Assembly (NCBI GenBank): GCA_035578155.1 | Contig: JAPWDM010000008.1 | Coordinates: 27,946,280-28,010,279 of the forward strand | Direction of reading: 5' to 3' | Length of the DNA stretch: 64,000 bases | Source of the DNA: Brachynemurus nebulosus | Lineage: Eukaryota; Arthropoda; Insecta; Neuroptera; Myrmeleontidae | Part shown: positions 56,722-64,000 of the stretch, piece after piece | Position numbering within the stretch: position 1 is the stretch's first letter | Layout: the number at the start of each line of letters is the position of its first letter | Translations under genes and position numbers: made by a program | The notes under the pieces: generated by a model | The model's input: the letters and a program-made list of their open reading frames with translations, nothing else | The model's database searches: none | What the model was told of the DNA's origin: nothing

Positions 56722-57073
56722 CTTTTATGAGATTATATTTCCAACGAAAAATTGTATATTAGTATGTGACTTTTATTTCGTTTTCGTAACTATTTTATAC
56801 CAAAGTCACTAATACCACCTTAGTATAGATTTATGATTAACACGAATTCGACAGACAAAATTACTGAACAAGTAAATCAATCTTGAGTAATACTACATCG
56901 AAAGTATAACAGTTTATTATCTAAGTTCTGAAAAAGATATTTGTAAAGCTTTGATCGTCAAAAATCAATATCACACTGTTTGCACCATCCTCGGACCGGC
57001 CCTGACTCTCAGAAATCGTTTTCATAAATGGAATCGTGATCCGAAGACTATGAGTAGTGCTAAAAATTATTTT

Positions 57074-57534
57074 TTATTACTCATGCGGGAGAAGTACCTA
57101 CTAACTTGGCGCACACATTCTTGTACGCAAAATAGCTGTTTGCTCATTGTACTCTTCCCACATACTTTTTTGCGTGCGGAAACTAAACTTTCCGCACACA
57201 AATTAACAATAAAACACGCAAAATTTAATCAAAACACGCAAAGCCGCGTCTTGATTTTTCATTTAATAAATATTTTATAATTATTTCTATAGAAACCACC
57301 AAAGTAATCTAAACAATATTTAATTAAAAAAAAAGAGGATCACTCAAAAATATTATTTTAAAAAGGATTAAAAAATATTAATAATAATGGAAAAGAGTAT
57401 GTGAAATTCGTATATATGCAACTTGTCAGGATTGTCGATTGCCCACTCACGGGGATAAGCGCACTCACTACGATCGTGCACTCAACTTCGCTCTCGTGGG
57501 CAATCGACAACTTCCCGCAATTATTGCATAATAT
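57074..57534 (+). repeat. Repeat family Y, copy 2 (uninterrupted)
   Basis: Starts TTATTACTCATGCGGGAGAA and ends CCGCAATTATTGCATAATAT. It has the same landmarks and terminal hairpin as copy 1, without the pogo-like insertion. The 109-aa open frame crossing its start is not conserved in copies 1 or 3. Confidence 0.88.
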
Positions 57535-58065
57535 AGATACTATTAGATGGTTACAGACGTAATTTTACTGGGTTATATAATAATTGAAAACAACATAAAC
57601 ACAAAACCGAAATTCAAACAATGCCAAAACATAAAAACCGAGCAAAATATACATTTCTGAGTACATAAAACCAGATTACAACCTCGAAAATTATAAAAAT
57701 AATTAAAAATTCATAAACAAAATGATTCTTAACAGTAATTTATGTTTTAAATTAAATAAAATACAGTACTTTAATTACATACACCAAATATTAATAAACT
57801 GTCTAACTGTGAAATGAATTAATTATTCAGTATTTTGTGTTTATTCCTGAAAACTTGTCATTTCTGAGATACGACCGACGACGTTCTGTAATTTTAACAT
57901 CAATAAAATGCTTTTACGTGGGTACCTACACACACACACATATATATGTGGGAATTTCGATGTGGGTTTTCGTTATTCAATAACATCCCATCATCATCAT
58001 ATCTGTTTCCGGAAGTGTAGGTAGTGCAACCGTGACGTCTCACGAAAATATTGCGTACACATACA
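57535..58065. other. Unassigned AT-rich sequence
   Basis: A short (CA)n/(TA)n at 57930-57950. Nothing else recognised. Confidence 0.4.
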
Positions 58066-58175
58066 TAATAGGTGATATGCATAACGTTGAGCAGTGTGAA
58101 ACTTTGCCCAAGTAAATATGAATATGTTGTTATATACACACACATATACACATCTCGGGTACACGCAGTATGTGT

Positions 58176-58366
58176 ATATAAAATCATATATTGAAGATAG
58201 AGTACAAAAAGTCAAAATGGCGAGGAAAGGAGAAATATGTCTTTTCTGAACTGAAGCCAATAGTTCGGGGAATTCCGCAGGGATCCGTAGGGCGTTCGCG
58301 GGCCTTTATTATTTTTTATTTATATGGATGATTTACCCCGAGTATGTCAAATGGATAATATATTTT
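58176..58366 (+). pseudogene. LINE reverse transcriptase, N-side fragment, frameshifted
   Basis: Frames in order give SYIEDRVQKVKM, then LKPIVRGIPQGSV, then GPLLFFIYMDDLPRV. This is the RT finger/palm region of Jockey-like LINEs (SYLxxR.Q.V ... [21 protein letters not shown]). At least two frameshifts separate the pieces. Y copy 3 interrupts it just before the catalytic motif. Confidence 0.8.
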
Positions 58367-58778
58367 TTATTACTCATGCGGGAGAAGTACTAACTTGGCG
58401 CACACATTTCTTTCGCATGACGCACGCATTCTTTTTTGCGTGTGGAAAGTAACTTTCCACACGTAAGTTGACAATAAAACACGCAAAATTTATTCAAAAC
58501 ACGCAAAGCCGCCTCTTAATTTTTCATTTAATAAATATTTCATAATTATTTCTATAGAAACCACCAACAAAGTAATTTAAACGATAATTAATTCAGAAAA
58601 AAAGACGAACACTTAAAAATATTATTTTAAAAAGTAATAAAAATGTGTGCAAAGTATGTGCAATTCGTGCGGGATTGTCGATTGCCCCAGTCAAGCGAAT
58701 GAGCGCACGAACGTAGTGAGTGCGCTCAACTTCGCTTTCGTGGGCAATCGACAATTTCCCGCACTTATTGCTCAATAT
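58367..58778 (+). repeat. Repeat family Y, copy 3, splitting the LINE
   Basis: The same start, landmarks and terminal hairpin as copies 1 and 2, with a deletion of about 30 bp in the first 80 bp. The LINE reading frame stops at its left edge and resumes at its right edge. Two 60-aa open frames over the hairpin are not genes. Confidence 0.88.
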
Positions 58779-59195
58779 GCTATTTATTTGCGGACGACAC
58801 TAGTGTTACTTTTAGTAACAAAGGAGTAACTATTAAAGAACGTTAATGATTCTTTGAAAGATATCTCAAAACGGATTAATGAAAATGGCTTAGCCATTAA
58901 CCTTACTAAAACGCAAGCTCTTAAGATAAATAATATTGGACCAACAATAGATAGGCTTGTACTACCTGGCTCTGGAAAACACAGTCAAATTATTAGGAAT
59001 ATACCGAGACAAACAATTAAACTGGAGAAGTCATATTGAATATTTGATAAATAAAAAAAAGTCAACAGCAACATATATCTACTCTGATCACTTGGATCAC
59101 TGGTGCTTTCTGATGCATTAGTTAATATATATCACGGTACGATTCAATCTATATTAAGATACGGTATAACATTCTGGGAAAACTCTAGAACGTGC
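58779..59195 (+). pseudogene. LINE reverse transcriptase, C-side fragment, broken
   Basis: It opens with YLFADDTSV, the RT catalytic motif (Y/F-x-D-D box, here ADD), then a stop, then LKDISKRINENGLAINLTKT (the NGL.LN..KT signature) and LNWRSHIEYL (LNW..HI..L). Further downstream is IQSILRYGITFWENS, matching the C-terminal YG..FWGNS landmark. Several frameshifts and stops; inactive. Confidence 0.85.
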
Positions 59196-59290
59196 ATAAA
59201 TCCATTTAGAACACAGAAGAAGCAGAAGAAGCAGTCTCACAGAAGAAGCAGTCTCACAATGCTCAACTTTATGCATACCACTGAATATTA

Positions 59291-59828
59291 CGTGAATACA
59301 TTTTATGGCAAATAAACAAAACAAAAAAGTATAATATTAAAACGTAAATGATTTGAAAATGAAATACCTACGTGTTTGTATAATGAAGGGCCTGGCACCA
59401 TTTGCGTGCTATTTATTAACAGCATGTCATAGCTGATTGACTGCTGACATTCATCATATCACTGTATAGTAAAATGTTGTGTTAAGGCTTTATTTAAAAA
59501 AAAAAAATATTATTAAATACAAATTACAAAACGATCACACACATCAGTTAATAGTTAGCAACAGCTACGACTACGTACGGAACAGAGGGTAGGCACTTAC
59601 GTGGTACTGAAATGAAATTAAAGCGTACACTGCAGCACAACACCTTGCCGTGTAAATCAAATCGCATTCATAAAATAACGCGTCAATTTAAAAAAAAAGA
59701 AGTAAAAATCAACTAGCAAAATAAACTAAATAAAGTTAAAGAAACAAATTTCAAATTTACCAAAAATAATTTTTTTTTTTACTGTTGAAGAACACATTCA
59801 TTACATATCCGTTAATTGATGAGAAAGG
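59291..59828. other. Unassigned AT-rich sequence
   Basis: No supported feature. Confidence 0.4.
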
Positions 59829-59830
59829 CA

Positions 59831-59993
59831 TTAAAATTCACATAGTGCTTGAAAAATTATCGAAACTGGATCGGCTGGGACTCGAACCCGGATCTCTTGG
59901 TAAGGCGCTTGCTTGGCTGGTAACCAAGAGATCCGAGTTCGAGTCCCAGCCGATCTAGTTTTGATAATTTTTCAAACACTATGTGAATTTTAA
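59831..59993. repeat. Fold-back of a tRNA-derived repeat
   Basis: 70-bp arms (59831-59900 and 59924-59993) enclose a 23-bp loop. Each arm holds the tRNA B box (GAGTTCGAGTCCCAGCCGAT in the right arm, its inverse in the left) and a body AATTTTTCAAACACTATGTG. The loop AAGGCGCTTGCTTGGCTGG resembles a tRNA D-arm to anticodon region. A related single copy lies at 62677-62830. The 60-aa minus-strand open frame here is not a gene. Confidence 0.82.
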
Positions 59994-59996
59994 TTA

Positions 59997-61035
59997 ACAT
60001 AATGAATTGGCCATTTGCCAAGGTACATCGAGTGTTCAAGTATCAGCCAAAGCTGGACATTAAGTGAACATATGAATATTGGTGTATGTTTAAAATACGG
60101 ACAAAAGTCCGCCATACATTAATAATGTTTCACAGGCACTCGATAACATTTGAAATTAAAAAAAGAAAAAGGCATTATTCAAAGTTGTAAAGGAATTTTC
60201 ATTACTCACTACCTTTTTGACCAATAAAATCACCGTATTAACTAACAATTATTCAATGGGCTAGCTTTTGCTTTGTGTATAATATACGTATCAATTTTTA
60301 ATTTCAAATATGTTGCTTAGTAACATCTAAGTAAACAAAGTAGCTTGTATTTTGTTTTCATCGTTTGTATATATATAAATATTTAATGAAATTAGAGATA
60401 GATTCAAAATTGTATTCTTTTGATTTAAAAATATTCAATTTTATTTAAATAAAAAAAAAAGTCGTAGAAAAAATATCGTATTCTACTCGCTTGCAATGGC
60501 TATTACTCACTCGATGCATTACGACACTCGCCTCGCAAGCGCGGCTCGTGTCGCAATTTCATCTTCGTGAGTAATAGCTATCATTAGCAGCAATTTAGTG
60601 TTTTACGAAAATATAATATAACATGTCAATGTCACCATTCACAAGATAAAATATTATGAAATAGACTAAAACCCACTTCACACAACGCTTTTTTCACTGG
60701 TGTTTCAAAGCAAGCTGCGGTGCTGGACATTGTAATGGCGTATTTACGATGTTGGCTACACACGATGTGTGTAGCTGGTCTGGGTTTGTAGATGGTTCCA
60801 ATGTGTTTACCAGTAGTTTACCACCTCTATCATCTACCGGATGCCCACGTGGTAAATGGGACTCTCCCACTGGTTAACAGTCAAATGTAGCAAAGAAACA
60901 AGCGTGAATAATAGGACATGATTTATGTTTGGAATCTTGACGTCGCGTCGTGACGTCCAACAGTGACGTCGTTTTCCATCACTAATATCTTGCCAAATCC
61001 CAACAGATCTTTCAATAAAGAAAGCGACGATCTTT
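59997..61035. other. Unassigned; Y-like hairpin and short dyads
   Basis: 60470-60600 holds a hairpin of the same style as family Y (TATTACTCAC and GTGAGTAATA arms around GCGAG-type repeats). GCTACACACGATGTGTGTAGC, a 9-bp-arm dyad, is near 60750. Three GACGTC sites cluster at 60940-60970. Confidence 0.45.
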
Positions 61036-61039
61036 GAAA

Positions 61040-61480
61040 TAAAAAGTTACGGAATTTATAACGAAAATTTTGCCCTGGAAATATTTGAAACATTTTGTTA
61101 TATCATTCACTTAAGTTTCATCGATATTCATAAACAATGTTCGAAAAAGATCAAAAAATCAAAACTTTGATTTTTCCAAAAAGTTAAAAATAGTAACAAC
61201 TCCCATAATCACTGGCCAATATGTTTCAAAATGTTGTACTTTTTAATACCCCATATATGGAATTACTTTGAGTCTAACTTCATTTCTCAAGCTCCAGTAG
61301 ACCTCAAGATATTCATTATTTAAACACCAACATAGGTATAAAAGTTCAGACAAAAAGTTCACGGCCAGAATATTTCCAACCGAATTTTTGGTTTTCTGGG
61401 TTCCTTAGGTCCTAAAACATCAAAAACCCGCTCAAAAATCACATATGCTCAAATTGGTCAAATTTTCATACTTTCCCTTC
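61040..61480. repeat. Dispersed repeat X, copy 2 (uninterrupted)
   Basis: Shares AAAATTTTGCCCT, TTTGAAACATTTTGTTATA, CATCGATATTCATAAACAAT, TTTTTCCAAAAAGTTA, GGTTTTCTGGGTTCCTTAGG and CTCAAATTGGTC in order with 3763-4700. It defines the empty site for the LINE at 3838. Confidence 0.65.
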
Positions 61481-62244
61481 TTATAGCTTTGCTAAATAGG
61501 CCTATATGGACGAGAAAGTAAAAATGAAAATGAAAGGTACACGAAAAATAACAGTCAAGAGTTTGAAAATCGATAACTTTTATTACTCGTTGTTAAAAAA
61601 TCATTTAAATCTATGGTCACACACAATATCACAAATCTGAGTAGTTTTTTGAAAAATATTCAAATCATAAAAGTTTTTTGATAAAAATATGTATTTTAGT
61701 AGATGTATATAGAGTATAGACGGTCTACGGATTAGTTTTCCAAGACAACTTCTAGTAAAAACTAGCCAAAATTAGTGATGGCGGTACTGACCTACACTAG
61801 GACACTCAGTTTTAAAATCTTGGGATCCCGACTGATTTTTAGGGTATTTCAGAATCAGTAAGTAACTGAAAAATAAGTACAAAAATATAATAAATAAATC
61901 ACAAGTACACAAGGTCAATTCTTTTTTAAACGCCCCAGTGCACTGATTGAATATAATAAAGACCCCTACTTATTTACATAGTTAACACAATGCGTATATA
62001 TTTATGTCATAACAGAATGTCGTTCAATTCACTCATTCGGATCATTTAATTCAGTTAATTTGATCATCAAAACAATGGCGGCTTAAAAAACCTTTAAAAT
62101 TATATTTCAATAAATATTATAAAAACTTAAAGAAAAAAAATCTTTTTTTATAATTTTTATGTAATTATCTACAAAAAAAAACCTCATGGTGAAAAAATCA
62201 TACAAATCGATCCTCATTTCCGGGAGATACATTCCTTTGAATAT
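61481..62244. other. Unassigned AT-rich sequence
   Basis: No gene recognised. Its last part may be eroded mariner sequence. Confidence 0.35.
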
Positions 62245-62635
62245 CAGCAGTGCGAGCAAGTCCTGTTTCATCAAGACAATGCACCCGCACATAAAGCTGA
62301 AGTTGCGATGGCTGCCACCCGAGGAAGCAGGCTTCGATCTGCTTCAGCACCCACCCTATTCTCCAGATCTAGCCCCCAGGGACTTCTACCTCTTTTCTCG
62401 GCTCAAGGAACATCTTCGGAGAAAGAAATTTGCGGATGATAGCGAAGTGATGGCCGCTGTGGAGGCATTTTGAGAGGAGCAAGATAAAGATTTTTTTGTA
62501 AGGGTATTCAGGGTTCAGAAAAACGATGAACTAAATGTATCGATCTATTAGGAGACTATGTAGAAAAATAAATATATTTTTTAACTGTAACCGTTGTTTT
62601 ATATACTCATTATCATGACTTTTGGATCACCCTCC
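62245..62635 (+). pseudogene. mariner transposase C-terminal half, frameshifted
   Basis: It starts CEQVLFHQDNAPAHKAEVAM, carrying the second catalytic Asp (HQDNAPAH). After a frameshift near 62320 it continues EEAGFDLLQHPPYSPDLAPR and DFYLFSRLKEHL, with the third catalytic Asp in LAPRD. The spacing between the two Asp residues is close to the 34 of mariner DD34D enzymes once the shift is allowed for. GKKFADD- and EVMAAVEAF-type residues follow, then a stop at 62471. GACTTTTGGATCACCCTCC before TA at about 62635 is the likely terminal repeat. The N-terminal DNA-binding half is missing. Confidence 0.85.
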
Positions 62636-62676
62636 TACATCACTCGAAAATGCCAGAAAAGAAAAAGAGTGGTATT

Positions 62677-62830
62677 TTAATTGATACATTGTCGAACTGG
62701 ATTGGCCCTCAAACGAGGGGTCGGCTAGCTTAAAGGTAAAAGCATCTCACCGGTTATCAAAGGATCCTAAGTTCGACTCCCAGTCGATCCAGTTTGACAA
62801 TTTTTCAATCACTTTGTGATTTTTAATTAC
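62677..62830 (+). repeat. tRNA-derived SINE-like repeat
   Basis: GGGTCGGCTAGCTTAAAGGT resembles a tRNA 5' half. AAGTTCGACTCCCAGTCGAT holds the B box and 3' acceptor strand, pairing with GGGTCGG at all seven positions if G-T pairs are allowed. The 3' body CAGTTTGACAATTTTTCAAT is shared with the fold-back at 59831. TTGTCGAACTGGATTGG upstream is an inverted echo of the 3' body. The anticodon arm is degenerate. Confidence 0.6.
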
Positions 62831-62857
62831 AGAGTGGTATACTGGTATTATTTAGAT

Positions 62858-63036
62858 CAGGACTTCTTAAACTTTTTTCATTCGCGACCTCAAATAGAAA
62901 TATATAAGTATTCTGTAAGAATTTATTGATCAGATAACAATATATGTATATTCATATAAAAAATTTTTCGCTGTAACCCCAAGATTTCGCTAAGCGACCT
63001 CAAATGGGGTCGCGACCCACAGTTTAAGAAGCCCTG
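62858..63036. mobile_element. Small hAT-type MITE (CAGGACTTCTTAAAC end)
   Basis: It starts CAGGACTTCTTAAACTTTTT and ends CAGTTTAAGAAGCCCTG. The flanks ATTTAGAT and GTTTAGAT match at 7 of 8 positions. GCGACCTCAAAT occurs twice inside. The ends are of the CAGnGnTTCTTAA type known from many hAT elements. Confidence 0.85.
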
Positions 63037-63389
63037 GTTTAGATGGAGAGATTTGAAATTTCGCTTGGAACAAATCTGCGTAGCGGAGGAAGTAGAACTC
63101 TCACTAAAATGTAAGGAAACAATATTATTGAAAGTTTGTACTGTATTGATTGCATAACTATGTCAATATTAGACAGGCTATTCTCTGAACTATATCCATT
63201 TACAGAACATTGTAATAACAGAATAAAAAACAACATTATATTGCAAAGTTTATATATCATCATCCATCAACTAAATTTTTACAAAAAAAAAAAAAATAAA
63301 CACATTAGGTATATTTTCTAACAAGACGAGTTGACAGTAAGGGCACTAAAATTTTACACTGTCAGTTTTACACTGAAACAAAAAAACTG

Positions 63390-64000
63390 TTTTCAAACAT
63401 TTCTCTGATGCATAAAATAGTGCTGATATTAATTTGAATTACATGGCAGACCAAGTGGTCGGAAAGTCGGAAAACGACATTTCATATTACACTATCTAAT
63501 GATATTCTTTCTAACTGATGGCGGAAATGTTCCAAGTTACAAAATTTCTATTTAAAAGTAAAAAATTACTTTTAAACATTTCTCGAATGCTTAAAAAACC
63601 GTTGATATTTTTCTTAACTACCTATATGATAGATCAAGTGGTCGGAAACAGACATTTCATATTACACGACCTAACGATATTTTAACTGATGGCGGGAATG
63701 ATTCCAGGTTACAAGAATTGTATTTAAAATTAAACAATTACCCTTAAACATTTCTCAAATGCTTAAAAAAGTGTTGATAATTTTCTGAATTACATGCTAG
63801 ACAAAGTGATTGGAAAACGATATTTCATATTACACGATCTAATGATATTCCAACTGACAACCGAAATAATTCCAGGTTACAAGAATTCTATTTAAAATTA
63901 AAGTATTAGATTTAAATGTTTCCCTAATTGTTAAGAAAGTGTTGATATTTATCTGAATTACTTTGGTCGGGAAACGACATTTCATATTACACGACCTAAT
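63390..64000 (+). repeat. 175-bp satellite array, running off the window
   Basis: TTTCATATTACAC recurs at about 63479, 63654, 63825 and 63979 (spacing about 175, 171 and 154). Each unit also has AAACATTTCTC, a CTTAAAAAA run, GTTGATATTTTTCT, ATTACATG, AAGTGGTCGGAAA and GATGGCGGAAATG-like parts. Units are clearly diverged from one another. The array continues beyond 64000. Confidence 0.88.

Larger units (their letters stand above)
58070..59287. mobile_element. TIR element Z, copy 2, with a LINE fragment between its ends
   Basis: GTGATATGCATAACGTTGAG through TGTTATATACACACACATAT matches the first roughly 105 bp of Z copy 1, and TCACAATGCTCAACTTTATG then CATACCACTGA at 59257-59288 is the inverted end. 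Between them lies a LINE RT remnant that is itself split by Y copy 3. Z may have been the target of the LINE, or may have captured it. Confidence 0.55.

Noticed and set aside
62710..62785. Functional tRNA gene
   Set aside because: The acceptor stem pairs, but the anticodon and T stems are degenerate, and the sequence belongs to a dispersed repeat.
63390..64000. Telomeric or subtelomeric repeat
   Set aside because: Units are about 175 bp and diverged; no TTAGG-type telomere runs are present anywhere in the window.

Overview
This window looks like a gene-poor, AT-rich, transposon-dense stretch of an animal genome, most likely an arthropod and probably an insect. The evidence is indirect: long (TA)n arrays, many small DNA transposons with short inverted termini (hAT, pogo/Tigger-like, mariner, piggyBac-like), LINE and Ty3/gypsy debris, and two satellite families. 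I found no intact gene, no functional non-coding RNA and no convincing host exon. Every recognisable coding piece is a broken transposon gene. I cannot name the species.

Layout. 0.1-3.4 kb: a TIR element (family S) split by a 2.8 kb Helentron/HINE-like element that carries a (TA)n tract and about 1.9 kb of 120-bp tandem repeats. 3.8-4.4 kb: a LINE 3' end nested in another repeat. 5.5-6.0 kb: a complete HINE-like copy. 6.4-10.1 kb: hAT and pogo-like MITEs and a 0.9 kb GGGGAGACTGGGG-ended element. 10.3-14.3 kb: fold-back DNA, namely an 85-bp double-dyad repeat, a 190-bp-arm inverted repeat, and a hAT element holding a 1-kb near-perfect palindrome. 16-24 kb: the second S copy, a Ty3/gypsy RNase H remnant, pogo-like MITEs, repeat family Y and TIR family W. 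24-27 kb: mostly sequence I cannot assign. 27-36 kb: HINE-like copies with long (TA)n tracts. One of them has about 2.2 kb of other transposons where its (TA)n tract should be, and a decayed Helitron-type helicase C-terminus lies just downstream. 40-43 kb: a second CTTGGT-rich hAT MITE, and a TTAA-flanked element interrupted by a W copy. 46-52 kb: two CACTGAG-ended elements, one holding a hAT with a perfect 8-bp target duplication. 53-57 kb: a (TA)n-expanded HINE-like copy, a piggyBac-like element and a 62-bp-TIR MITE. 57-60 kb: two Y copies, one splitting a LINE reverse transcriptase, then a tRNA-derived fold-back. 62-64 kb: a mariner transposase remnant, a small hAT, and a 175-bp satellite running off the end.

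The pieces do not form a pathway; they record successive insertions. Eight hAT-type insertions have 8-bp target duplications (six perfect, two with 7/8 matches), and several nests can be undone on paper to give the pre-insertion site. The most interesting observations are the satellite array inside a Helentron-like element, the (TA)n tract used as a landing site by TA-targeting transposons, the kilobase palindrome inside a hAT, and the Helitron helicase remnant visible only across frameshifts.
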